Assembly: GCF_004216535.1 (NCBI RefSeq)
Contig: NZ_SGWX01000001.1
Coordinates: 868,001 to 932,000, forward strand
Direction of reading: 5' to 3'
Source of the DNA: Xylanimonas ulmi
GTDB lineage: Bacteria; Actinomycetota; Actinomycetes; Actinomycetales; Cellulomonadaceae
DNA: 64,000 nucleotides
Of the stretch, positions 21,904 to 29,611 are shown one piece after another. Position 1 is the first letter of the stretch, and the number at the start of each line of letters is the position of its first letter. The position numbers and the translations under genes are program-made. Under the pieces are notes generated by a model. It was not told the origin of the DNA and made no database searches. It worked only from the letters and a program-made list of their open reading frames with translations.

Positions 21904-22769
21904 CCGCTACCCTGCGTGACGTCTCCAAGAGGTACGGGCGCACCATGGCCCTCCACCCGACGACGTTGACCCTTGGCACGGGCGTGATCGGGTTGCTCGG
22001 CCCGAACGGCGCCGGCAAGACGACCATGCTGCGGCTGCTGTCGAGCGCACTGGCGCCGACGAGCGGGACCATCACCGTCGCCGGTCACGACGTCACCGGC
22101 TCCCACGCCGAGCGCACCGCCGCCCGTCGCGTGATCGGCTACCTGCCGCAGGAGGTCGTCTTCCCGCGCGGCATGACGGCGGCCGGGTTCGTCGACTACA
22201 TCGCCGTGCTCAAGGAGTGGCGGGACACCGCCGTCCGGCACCGGGAGGTGCGGCGCGTGCTCGACCTGGTCGGGCTCGGCGAGCGCGCCACCACGCGGAT
22301 CCGCGCGCTGTCCGGCGGGCAGCGGCGCCGACTCGCGATCGCGCAGGCGCTCGTCGGCGACCCGGACCTGCTCATCCTCGACGAGCCGACCACCGGACTC
22401 GACCCCGAGCAGCGGGCTTCCCTGCGCGGCATCCTCTCCGCCCTGCGCTGCACCGTCCTGATCTCCACGCACCAGACCGAGGACGTCTCGGCCTTGTGCG
22501 ACCGCGTCATCGTGCTCGACGCCGGGCGCGCGCAGTTCGACGGCACCGTCGCCGAGCTGCTCGCCGTCGCGACCGGCCGCGTCCACCAGGGCCCGACGCC
22601 GAGCGCGGGAGCCGCCGGCGCCTGGAAGACCGGGACCGGGCTGGTCCGCTCCGTCGGGGGCACGCCAGACACCACCGCCACCGCCGTCGACCCGACGGTT
22701 GAGGACGCCTACCTGCTGCTGCGCGCCGCGAGAGCGCACCGTGGCGCGAGCGAAGGAGCCAACGCATGA
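21900..22769 (+). CDS. ABC transporter ATP-binding protein
   Basis: A 289-residue ATPase of an ABC-2 export system. Walker A GPNGAGKTT is near residue 39, the signature ALSGGQRRRLAIAQAL near 135, Walker B LLILDEPTTGLD near 160, and the H-loop VLISTHQTEDV. A 60-residue C-terminal tail rich in Gly/Thr/Ala follows. Start and stop overlap the neighbouring genes by 4 bp (ATGA), so it is translationally coupled to the anti-sigma-like protein before it and the permease after it. It should energise export by the next one or two membrane proteins. Substrate unknown. Confidence 0.9.
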   Translation: MTATLRDVSKRYGRTMALHPTTLTLGTGVIGLLGPNGAGKTTMLRLLSSALAPTSGTITVAGHDVTGSHAERTAARRVIGYLPQEVVFPRGMTAAGFVDYIAVLKEWRDTAVRHREVRRVLDLVGLGERATTRIRALSGGQRRRLAIAQALVGDPDLLILDEPTTGLDPEQRASLRGILSALRCTVLISTHQTEDVSALCDRVIVLDAGRAQFDGTVAELLAVATGRVHQGPTPSAGAAGAWKTGTGLVRSVGGTPDTTATAVDPTVEDAYLLLRAARAHRGASEGANA

Positions 22770-23650
22770 GCACCACGCTCACCAGCACCCCGGTCCTCGG
22801 CACGCTGGCCCGCCGGGAGATTCGGCACTACGCCACCTCGTGGCTGTTCCTCGCGGGCCTCGCGCTCGCCGCCGCGTCCACTGTGCAGTCCTTCTTCACC
22901 GACGACGGGACCTCGTCGACGATGACCGTGATCGTGCCCGCCGCGCTGCTCGGCGTGGTCGGGATGATCGTCATGGCGGGGCTCGTGCGACGCTCCGACC
23001 GTGCCGCCGCGGCCGCCGGCGCGGTGGCCGTGCCCGAGCGCACGCGGACGCTCGCGCTCGCGGCCGCCGTCGTCGTGCCGCTCGCCGCCGCGCTGGCGTG
23101 GTTCGCGGCCGCGATGGTCATGCTCGCCGTGCGCCCGCCCAGCGCGGCCGCCGTGCCGTTCGGGCCGGTGAGCACCGCGCACGTGGTCGCCGTCATGGCC
23201 GCCCTCGGGGTCGTGCCCGCGATCGGCGGGCCGCTGCTCGGGCTCGTGGTCACGCGCTGGCTGCCGCAGCGGGGCGTCACGGCGATCGCCGCCGTCGCCG
23301 TCGTGCTGGTCACGATCCTGCTGCAGGGCAACTTCGAGGCGACCTGGCGCTGGCACGTGGTCTGGCCCTGGGTGTACTGGTACGGGCCGCTGAGCTGGGG
23401 CTCCACGGGAACCGGCTCGACGTCGTGGGTCGCCCTGCCGGGCTCGCCGTTCGCGTGGATCGTCTACCAGCTCGCGCTGTGCGCGCTGTGCGTGGTGGTG
23501 GCCATGTGGCACGACGCCGAGAGCGACCGGTCGCGGTTGCGGCCGGTGCTGCTCGCGACGGTCGCCGTCGCGGTGGTCGCGCTGGTCGCGACCATGGCGC
23601 TCGGTCTGCCCGAGGCCGTGCACAACCCGGTGTCGGGGCTGTCGTTCTGA
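22766..23650 (+). CDS. ABC-2-type permease, hypothetical
   Basis: A 294-residue integral membrane protein with about six hydrophobic segments, starting with a soluble tail and LARREIRHYATSWLFLAG, the amphipathic-helix-plus-first-helix opening typical of ABC-2 permeases. It overlaps the ATPase stop by 4 bp and the next gene by one base. Its role as the channel of the exporter follows from position and topology; sequence identity to named families was not recognised. Loops contain Trp-rich stretches (TWRWHVVWPWVYWYG) predicted on the outer face. Confidence 0.72.
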   Translation: MSTTLTSTPVLGTLARREIRHYATSWLFLAGLALAAASTVQSFFTDDGTSSTMTVIVPAALLGVVGMIVMAGLVRRSDRAAAAAGAVAVPERTRTLALAAAVVVPLAAALAWFAAAMVMLAVRPPSAAAVPFGPVSTAHVVAVMAALGVVPAIGGPLLGLVVTRWLPQRGVTAIAAVAVVLVTILLQGNFEATWRWHVVWPWVYWYGPLSWGSTGTGSTSWVALPGSPFAWIVYQLALCALCVVVAMWHDAESDRSRLRPVLLATVAVAVVALVATMALGLPEAVHNPVSGLSF

Positions 23651-24243
23651 TGCTGCGCCATGCCGGGCGGGCCGTGCCGTGGGTGCTCGTCGCGGTAGCC
23701 GCGGTGGGCGTGGCCGGCCTGCTCGCACTGGTGCGGTGGCGGCCGTGGACGTTGTGGCCGCTCGAGGGCGTAGCGGTCGGGCTGCTGGCGGCCGCCGTGG
23801 GCTGGTGCCTCGACGAGCCTGCCGCCGCCGTCGTCGACGTGACGCCGCGGGGGATCGCGTGGCGCACCGCGGCGCGGTCGGCGGGGGTCGCGGTGCTGCT
23901 CGCGGCCTGGGCCACGGGCGTGTGGTTTGCCCGGGACGGGCTGTTCGGGCACCCGGGGTACGTGCTGCTGCAGGGCGGCGGCGCCGCAGCGGTCGCGGTC
24001 GCGTGGACGACGTGGCGGCGCGTCGGCGGCGAGGCGACGCCGGGCGGGCGCTGGGCGGTCGTCGTCGTGCCTCTCACCTCGGCCTGGGCGCTGGTGCGGC
24101 CCTTCGAGGCGTCGGCGCCCGTGTTCCCGTTCGCCGACCAGGGCTGGGCAGCGTCCGCGGCCGGGTGGGTGGCCGCTGGCCTCGGGGCCGCGACTGTGCT
24201 GGCGGTGGTGCTGGTCCGGGACGGGCGGGGCTCAGTCAGGTAG
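23650..24243 (+). CDS. Small multi-span membrane protein of the sigma-factor/ABC operon
   Basis: A 197-residue protein with about six hydrophobic segments and no recognised domain. Its start codon shares one base with the stop of the upstream permease gene (TGATG), so the two are co-translated. It is the last gene of the five-gene operon that begins with the sigma factor. It could be a second channel subunit or an accessory protein; nothing in the sequence settles this. Confidence 0.65.
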   Translation: MLRHAGRAVPWVLVAVAAVGVAGLLALVRWRPWTLWPLEGVAVGLLAAAVGWCLDEPAAAVVDVTPRGIAWRTAARSAGVAVLLAAWATGVWFARDGLFGHPGYVLLQGGGAAAVAVAWTTWRRVGGEATPGGRWAVVVVPLTSAWALVRPFEASAPVFPFADQGWAASAAGWVAAGLGAATVLAVVLVRDGRGSVR

Positions 24244-24349
24244 CGGCTCGAACGCCCCGCCGGCGGCTGGGGTCCAGGCGGCCGGTGGGTCCTGCGCGGA
24301 CTGTGGCGCCTGCGATGGCGGCGCGGCCCGCCCGGGATTGAGAGAATGG

Positions 24350-24640
24350 ATGGGGCCGCTCGCGATCCAGTACAACCACAACAACGGCACGATCTGGGTC
24401 ACCACCGGCATTGACGACACCCGCGCGTTCATCGAGGTCGCGAACACGGGAGAAATCCTCGAACAGGCGCGAGTCTCAACCTTCACCGAGCCGTTCATGC
24501 GCGCTCGGGGACGGACTCGCTCAGAGGATCTGGGCAACCGTGGCTTGGGCCTCGCGATCGTAGCCTCCATCACCGCGGCACACGAGGCCGACCTGATCCT
24601 GACCGCCCGAGAAGGTGGCGTGCGAGTCCAGGCGCGCTAG
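24350..24640 (+). pseudogene. C-terminal remnant of a two-component sensor histidine kinase
   Basis: About 96 residues matching the end of the HATPase domain: AIQYNHNNGTIWVTT carries the N-box Asn pair region, VANTGEIL the G1 box, and NRGLGLAIVASITAAH the G2 box. The membrane, HAMP and dimerisation domains are absent, and the frame upstream of the ATG is unrelated. The nearest partner-like sequence is the half receiver domain at 26833-26991. Both look like debris of one lost two-component system. Confidence 0.7.
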
Positions 24641-24817
24641 CCAGTGCCCGGATGCACGCTCGTCGCAGCGTGCCCGCCGCGCGCCGCGCCGATCTGTGTC
24701 GCCGTGGCGGCCGGACACCGTGGGGGCGGTTGGTTAGCGGTTGACGCTCACACCGGCCGGAGGACCAGGTGATGGCCTCTTGAGGTGGCGGTTGGCGCCG
24801 CAACTGCGGCGCCTGGG
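24641..24817. other. Gene-free gap
   Basis: About 180 bp between the kinase remnant and the next leftward gene. No gene, repeat or terminator was recognised. Confidence 0.4.
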
Positions 24818-25855
24818 CTAGCTTCCAGTCGCCTTGCGGTAGCTGTCGCCGGTCGCGTCGCCGATCCGCGTCCAGCCGTCCGTTGCCTCGCTTGCAGCGG
24901 GCTCGCGGAGGTCTAGTGACGCCCGCCAGCGGTACGTCGTCGGCCACCGGCGGAAGAGGGGGACGACGGTGGTCACGAGCCGCATGAGAAGGGGTAGGCC
25001 GCGCGGCCGCCACTGCTCCGTGACGTCAAGCCCGGCCTGCACGTGGTCGCCGTCGCGCCCGGCGAACCAGCGTCCGCCGGTCAGCCGCTGGCCGGAGGCG
25101 GTGATGGACCATGAGCCATCTTGCCGGTCGCCGTCCGGCAGTGCGGCGAGGTCCGGGAGCGGCGGGTCGAACGCGAGTCGCGCGGTGGCACCGGCGGCAG
25201 TCGTCTCGACGACGCCCTCCCGCGGGCTGGAGAACGGCGGTAGGGCACCTGGTCGGGCGTCGGGAAGAACCTCGATCGTCACGATGGGCGCCGCGTACTT
25301 GATCAGGTGACGACCGTGCAGCCGCTCGCCCGGGAGTTTGCCCACCGTCACGTCGGCGCCGTCGACGCGCAGCACGGGCGGGCGCCCGCTGGTGCGGACC
25401 AGGTCGAAGCTGGGCAGCCACACGATGAACAAGGACTTGGGGTCCTTGATCGCGGAGCTCACGGGTGCCAGCAGCCCGGCGCGCCGTCGACGGCGGCCGT
25501 TGCGGTCGTCGACCAGCACCTCGATGGCCCGGCCGTCGACATCGGTGAACCGGGCTGATGCCCGTACGCCGTCGTCGGCGATCTCGAGGAACGCATCGGC
25601 GAACTCCGTCTCGATCCACGCGCCCATGCCCGCACCGATCTGGTAGCCAGCCCGGTCGAGCCGCAGCCCGGGCTGGACGTAGTAGTCGATCAGGTGGGTA
25701 TCGCTGCGGCCGAGGAAGACGAGCATCCCCGTGCCGTGGACGTCGTCGTCGAACCACTGCAACTCGATGCCGTCGTAGACCGGGTGGTCCGCAATCTCGA
25801 AGTTGAGCATCGCGGCGAACGCGTCGGCACGCAGGAGCGTGGGCCAGGAGGGCAT
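24818..25855 (-). CDS. Hypothetical protein, family not recognised
   Basis: A 345-residue, apparently soluble protein without a signal peptide or membrane segment. It is rich in Asp, Gly and Trp and seems mostly beta-strand: YDGIELQWFDDDVHGTGMLV near the N terminus, LFIVWLPSFDLVRTSGRPPV in the middle, and GSWSITASGQRLTGGRWFAG with VQAGLDVTEQWRPRG late. Codon use matches the surrounding chromosome. It starts with an ATG at 25855 and stands alone. The absence of stop codons and the even composition argue that it is real. I cannot assign a function. Confidence 0.7.
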   Translation of the reverse strand: MPSWPTLLRADAFAAMLNFEIADHPVYDGIELQWFDDDVHGTGMLVFLGRSDTHLIDYYVQPGLRLDRAGYQIGAGMGAWIETEFADAFLEIADDGVRASARFTDVDGRAIEVLVDDRNGRRRRRAGLLAPVSSAIKDPKSLFIVWLPSFDLVRTSGRPPVLRVDGADVTVGKLPGERLHGRHLIKYAAPIVTIEVLPDARPGALPPFSSPREGVVETTAAGATARLAFDPPLPDLAALPDGDRQDGSWSITASGQRLTGGRWFAGRDGDHVQAGLDVTEQWRPRGLPLLMRLVTTVVPLFRRWPTTYRWRASLDLREPAASEATDGWTRIGDATGDSYRKATGS

Positions 25856-26179
25856 GCCGTCGAGGATAAGCGGCGGTCGCCAGGCAGTCCGTCGGGGTGT
25901 CGCATTCCCTGCGCGAGCGGCGCCCGACGGCTCGCGCAGGCGGAACCATGTGGCTGTGCGGGCAGGCCGTTTGGCGGGCCGGCCGGCCGGCTGGCGGAGT
26001 GGATCCGCTGCTCGGAGACCCGAGGCTGTCGCGCGGACGACTTGCCCGGGAAAGGCGTACCCCCGGCGATGTGGCCGAGGCCAGTGATCGTTCCGGGGTC
26101 TTCATGGACGAGTCTACGTGGGAGGTCGTGGGTGTGAACCACGGGGCGCGCTGTCGAGCATCGCTGGAGTGACGAGACG

Positions 26180-26812
26180 TTGCGCGACCTCCTGACTACG
26201 GAGCGGATTCGGTCATACCTTGCGGCCAACGACGGCGACGCTTCGGCGGCGCTGCGTCTGTATGACTGGAACGTCGACGCTGCGGGAGCGGTCCTCGTGA
26301 CGTCGGGCACGGTCGAGGTCATCGTCCGCAACGCGATGGACGCCGGCCTCGTGGCCTGGGCACGAGGCCGTTCGCAGGGACCGTGATTGACGCCGCCGTC
26401 ATCCGACGCCCGTGGGGCGCGAGACATCTCGAAGGCCCGAGAGCGAGCGACGTCATACGGCCGCGTCCCGGAGGTGCACGGCAAGGTGGTCGCCGAGCTG
26501 ACGCTCGGGTTCTGGCGCGATCTCGCTGCCCAGCGGTGCCTGACCACGCTGTGGGTCCGCGCGCTGGCGGCCGCGTTCCAGTACGGGCCGGCAGACCTGG
26601 GCGTCCGTCGGCGTGAGGTCGAGCGACGGCTCGTCTCGCTCCATCTGGTCCGCAACCGTGCTGCGCACCATGAGCCGATTCACGGCCGCGACCTGACGAA
26701 CGACTGGAAGGTCGCCGTCGAACTTGCCGCCTGGGTCTACCCCGGCGCCGGTGCCTGGGTCGCGGCTCGCTCGACGCTCAACGCCGTGATGGCGTCGCGA
26801 CCCAATCGCTGA
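26180..26812 (+). pseudogene. Abi-like protein gene with frameshift
   Basis: Two overlapping frames together read as one Abi-like (abortive infection, Abi_2-type) protein. The first (TTG at 26180) gives TERIRSYLAANDGDASAALR, LYDWNVDAAGAVLVTSGTVE and VIVRNAMDAGLVAWA and stops at 26386. The next frame continues with ARDISKARERATSYGR, FWRDLAAQRCLTTLWVRAL and the conserved-looking HLVRNRAAHHEPIHGRDL, ending at 26812. A single-base change near 26375-26390 would join them. Family members are linked to phage exclusion. As it stands the gene is broken, unless this is a sequencing error. Confidence 0.65.
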
Positions 26813-26832
26813 TTTCGACTGGCAACTCAGGG

Positions 26833-26991
26833 TCAGTCCGGTGCCGCTGCGGCCCCTCGCTCCAGGGCCTGCTCGGCCGAACGGACCGCCCTGACCGCCA
26901 GGCCGTGACGAGCCAGCCCGTCGCGGAGCACCGAACGGACGGCGGGGTCGTCATCAACCACGAGGACGGCAGGAGGGGAGGTTGGGCGCAT
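26833..26991 (-). pseudogene. Half receiver domain, response-regulator remnant
   Basis: About 52 residues from an ATG at 26991: PPAVLVVDDDPAVRSVLRDG then HGLAVRAVRSAEQALERG. This is the start of a CheY-type receiver domain with the acidic triad, but the frame stops right after AAAAPD, at the strand that should carry the phospho-accepting Asp. There is no output domain. With the kinase remnant at 24350-24640 it suggests loss of a two-component system. Confidence 0.65.
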
Positions 26992-27095
26992 CGCGTCCGT
27001 TGTTGAGGTCGCCAGTGCGGCCCTCTGCCCGGACGCTCGAATCCTTAGCGAAGTCTCAGAGTTCACGCCACGGCGCGTGAGAACGTGGATAGCCT

Positions 27096-27329
27096 CTACG
27101 GCCCGCCGCGGATCTCGAGCAGGTCGCCGACGGTGCAGTCGAGCGCGTCGCAGATCGCCGTCAGGGTGGAGAACCGGATCGCCTTGGCGCGGTCGTTCTT
27201 GAGCACCGAGAGGTTGACCACGCTCAGGCCGACCTTCTCTGACAGGTCGACCAGTGTCATCCCGCGCTCGGCCAGGAGCACGTCGAGCCGTGCGTGGACG
27301 CGGTGCGCGGCGTCGTCTCCCACCGTCAC
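27096..27329 (-). CDS. Small Cro/CI-type helix-turn-helix regulator
   Basis: A 77-residue protein that is almost entirely an HTH_3/HTH_26 domain: LDVLLAERGMTLVDLSEKVG, LSVVNLSVLKNDRAKAIRFS, then TLTAICDALDCTVGDLLEI. Its GTG start overlaps the stop of the upstream DUF2975 gene (GTGA), so the two are coupled. This HTH/membrane-protein pair is a widespread small module (YozG-like regulator). It probably binds the inverted repeat in front of the pair. The signal is unknown. Confidence 0.88.
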   Translation of the reverse strand: MTVGDDAAHRVHARLDVLLAERGMTLVDLSEKVGLSVVNLSVLKNDRAKAIRFSTLTAICDALDCTVGDLLEIRGGP

Positions 27330-28108
27330 ACCAGCCCGGCGACGTCGTCGCGCAGCAGCACGCCTTGACGGAACACCTCGGCCAGCGTGAGGAACACGAA
27401 ACCGACCCACAGGGGCATGAGCGAGAAGCTGAACGTGGCTTGCAGAATCCCATTGGCCGCCGAGCGCGCGACGATCCCGGCGTCGAGCCAGAACTCCCCG
27501 AGTTGGAGCACGCTCCCGCCGGCCGCCACGAGCACACCGATGAGGGCGACCCGGCGCACGTTGGCTCGCGTGAAGACGTCGTCGGTGGCGACCGAGCCCA
27601 CCAGGCGCCACAGCAGCCACAGGACCACGAGAGCCAGCACGCCCCACGCGAAGACGGGCGCCGCGAGACTGGCCTGGTCGATGCCGCGTGGTCCCCACAA
27701 GGTCATCCGCGGGTCTGCGAACCCCCACTCGACCGGCGGCCGGCCGGTGAAGGCGTCGGTGGTGCCGGTCGCAGAGTCGTCGGACCAGGGGAACAGGTTC
27801 AGGCCGGTTCCGCCGTGGCGCTCCTGATCCGCCTGCTGCGCGGGGTCCGCCTGGACGGCCGCGACCCGGTCGCCCAGGCCGGGGCCTGGGACGACCTGCA
27901 CCGAGGCGACGGGGGAGTTCCACGGCACGCGCACGACGTCGGCGTAGGACGGACCCAGCGAACCCCAGAGATTGAACGCCAGCACCCAGACCGTCGCGGC
28001 GAGCAGCAGGCCGTGCAGCGCGGTCACGCTGATCCAGGCCGAGCGTCGGACCGGTCGCGACTCCTCGATCTGCTCCCGCACCATCGCCGTCTCCCAATCG
28101 ATTGTCAT
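27326..28108 (-). CDS. DUF2975-family membrane protein
   Basis: A 260-residue protein with four predicted membrane helices: one at residues about 28-48, then, after an 85-residue extracellular loop, three more from about 150 on. The C-terminal part (RANVRRVALIGVLVAAGG, then PLWVGFVFLTLAEVFRQGVL and LLRDDVAGLV) is the DUF2975 hallmark. It is coupled by a GTGA overlap to the small HTH regulator downstream. Such pairs are thought to form a membrane-plus-regulator signalling unit, but the biochemical role is unknown. The ATG at 28108 sits inside the left arm of an inverted repeat. Confidence 0.85.
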   Translation of the reverse strand: MTIDWETAMVREQIEESRPVRRSAWISVTALHGLLLAATVWVLAFNLWGSLGPSYADVVRVPWNSPVASVQVVPGPGLGDRVAAVQADPAQQADQERHGGTGLNLFPWSDDSATGTTDAFTGRPPVEWGFADPRMTLWGPRGIDQASLAAPVFAWGVLALVVLWLLWRLVGSVATDDVFTRANVRRVALIGVLVAAGGSVLQLGEFWLDAGIVARSAANGILQATFSFSLMPLWVGFVFLTLAEVFRQGVLLRDDVAGLV

Positions 28109-28145
28109 TGTGCTCTGCCGGGAGCATGACACAACGACAATCGAT
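28097..28145. promoter_or_regulatory. Inverted repeat at the start of the DUF2975/HTH pair
   Basis: ATCGATTGTCATTGTG at 28097-28112 and CACAACGACAATCGAT at 28130-28145 are inverted copies matching at 15 of 16 positions, with a 17-bp spacer. The left arm covers the DUF2975 start codon. The A/T-rich symmetry stands out from the surrounding DNA and suits an autoregulatory operator for the small HTH protein. Confidence 0.6.
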
Positions 28146-28182
28146 ATGAAAGAGGGGGCGGCGAGCCGAGGCTTCGGCGACC

Positions 28183-28521
28183 TCAGGCGTGCGAGTGAGC
28201 GCCCGCGTACTTGAAGGCGAGGCGGCCGTGCGCGAACGCGCCGCCAGCCCGCAGCATCGAGGCGACCCACGCCGCCTCGGCGAGCTCGTTGCTGGTCGCA
28301 CCGGCGTCGGTAGCGGCGTTGCTGTGGTGGTCGATGCAGGGCTCGCACTGGCTGGCGATCGCGACCCCGACGGCGATGAGCTCGCGGTACCTCAACGGGA
28401 TGGCGCGTCCCTCCGGGGCGAAGACAGTCGCACCGAACGCGGAGAACGCCTGGAGGATGTCAGGTGTCTCGTCCTGGTAGACCTTCGCGTAGGTGGCGTC
28501 GACCTCGGGCTCGTACGACAT
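28183..28521 (-). CDS. AhpD-like carboxymuconolactone decarboxylase family protein
   Basis: A 112-residue all-helical protein of the CMD/AhpD family. The redox motif SQCEPCIDHHSNAA gives the Cys-x2-Cys-x3-His arrangement used by AhpD-like peroxidases and reductases. PLRYRELIAVGVAIA precedes it and AAWVASMLRAGGAFAHG follows, both typical. The ATG at 28521 has AAGGAG 6 bases upstream. Small proteins of this kind usually form trimers or hexamers and act in peroxide or thiol metabolism. No partner gene is adjacent, so the exact substrate remains open. Confidence 0.88.
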   Translation of the reverse strand: MSYEPEVDATYAKVYQDETPDILQAFSAFGATVFAPEGRAIPLRYRELIAVGVAIASQCEPCIDHHSNAATDAGATSNELAEAAWVASMLRAGGAFAHGRLAFKYAGAHSHA

Positions 28522-28726
28522 GGTGCTCCTTCGACAGTGGCCGGACCGGCGCCCGGGCTGGTCGCACCGTAGCCCCGGGCATTCGGCCGTCCTGGCCCGC
28601 GGGTGGCCGTGTCTCGAATTGCAAGACATGAGGCGGAGGCCGTCGCTCGGCCCGTCCGGCGCGCTGGCTGCATCGCCCTGCTGGGCCGGGCTTCACCGGG
28701 CTTGAAAGGAGCGTGCGCGGCTGGGC

Positions 28727-28813
28727 GCACGTTCTTGCTGTGCTTTGACGGCACGAGCAGCGAGCCGCAGACCAGCGCGACCAACGTCGCGCGACTGTCC
28801 AGGCAGTGGCATG
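28727..28813 (+). pseudogene. DUF2235 fragment
   Basis: A short stretch reading RTFLLCFDGTSSEPQTSATN then VARLSRQ matches the opening strand and nucleophile-proximal loop of DUF2235 alpha/beta-hydrolase-like proteins (FDGT...TNVARL). The frame then dissolves into unrelated sequence. Only this scrap is visible, so it is a decayed gene. Confidence 0.5.
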
Positions 28814-28893
28814 CGGGTTGGCCGTCAAGAGTCGAGCGACTATGTAGACGCCGGGAAGGCGAGTCCAGTTGCGGACCTCTGGGGGTCCGCGAC

Positions 28894-29160
28894 CGATCCC
28901 GTGTCCGTGCGATCGACGGAAGTCAACGCTGTCGCGAACGCCTCGACGATGATCGCGCGGTTGATCGGGGCGACGCGGAGTGGTTCTCGCTCCGGCTCGG
29001 CAAGTCGCTGGACTGGTGCCGCAAGAACCGCCACGAGTTCCCGCACCACATCGTCGGCGCCTCGCCCCGCTACGACGACCACCGCGTCGACCTGTCCCGC
29101 GAGCAGACCTTCAAACCCGTCGACGCAGCCGTCGTCGTGCCGGGGAGCGGGATCGACCTG
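28894..29160 (+). pseudogene. Frameshifted gene fragment, family unknown
   Basis: Protein-like sequence spans two frames: SVRSTEVNAVANASTMIARL, then after a shift near 28975 EWFSLRLGKSLDWCRKNRHE and FPHHIVGASPRYDDHRVDLS. Composition is unlike random translation of high-G+C DNA. I do not recognise the family. It sits in the decayed stretch just before the tRNA gene. Confidence 0.35.
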
Positions 29161-29242
29161 AGTTCTGTCGGCCCCTGCGCCGCACCGGACGGTCACAGCG
29201 GCGCCGGGTGCGCGGCCGGTAGGCGCGTTCCGCAAACAGAAA

Positions 29243-29278
29243 GCGCACCTCTTCGCTTCGAGCGAGGAGGTGCGTTTT
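29243..29278. terminator. Hairpin terminator near tRNA-Leu
   Basis: GCGCACCTC pairs with GAGGTGCG around a short inner stem and loop, followed by TTTT on the plus strand and by a T-rich stretch on the minus strand. Reading leftward it lies about 80 bp after the 3' end of the tRNA gene and probably terminates it. It may act in both directions. Confidence 0.65.
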
Positions 29279-29358
29279 GCCTGGTTCGTGAACCCTCTTG
29301 TTTCCCGCGGCGTGTTCCCGCAGGATCCGAAATCCAGCGTTTCCGCTGGTCAAAGCGG

Positions 29359-29442
29359 TGTCCGGAGGGGGACTTGAACCCCCACGCCCTATACGGGCAC
29401 TAGCACCTCAAGCTAGCGCGTCTGCCATTCCGCCACCCGGAC
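29359..29442 (-). tRNA. tRNA-Leu (anticodon GAG)
   Basis: An 84-nt class II tRNA on the minus strand. Acceptor strands GTCCGGG and TCCGGAC pair fully, allowing one G-U. The anticodon loop CTTGAGG presents GAG (reads CUC/CUU Leu codons) between TAG and CTA stem bases. A long variable arm (GTGCCCGTATAGGGCGT) and the T-loop GGGTTCAAGTCCC follow. The discriminator base is A and CCA is not encoded. The gene marks the edge of the decayed region, a usual integration site, though no attachment repeat was seen. Confidence 0.95.
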
Positions 29443-29611
29443 AGGTGACCCGATCGGGCGTTCCCGCCGTCTCGGTGCGGGGAGAAACATAGCACGGTCG
29501 CGGCGAGGCCCCGAAATCGCGCGCCCGGTCCGTGCCCGCGTGGGACGAAAGGAGCAGACTGGGCGCACGACGGCGGCGCCGTGCCGCCGGCGCCACACGG
29601 AGGGAGCGGCG

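Noticed and set aside
29359-29442. Integrated element using the tRNA-Leu gene as attachment site
   Set aside because: No direct repeat of the tRNA 3' end and no integrase gene were found nearby, although the adjacent DNA is decayed.
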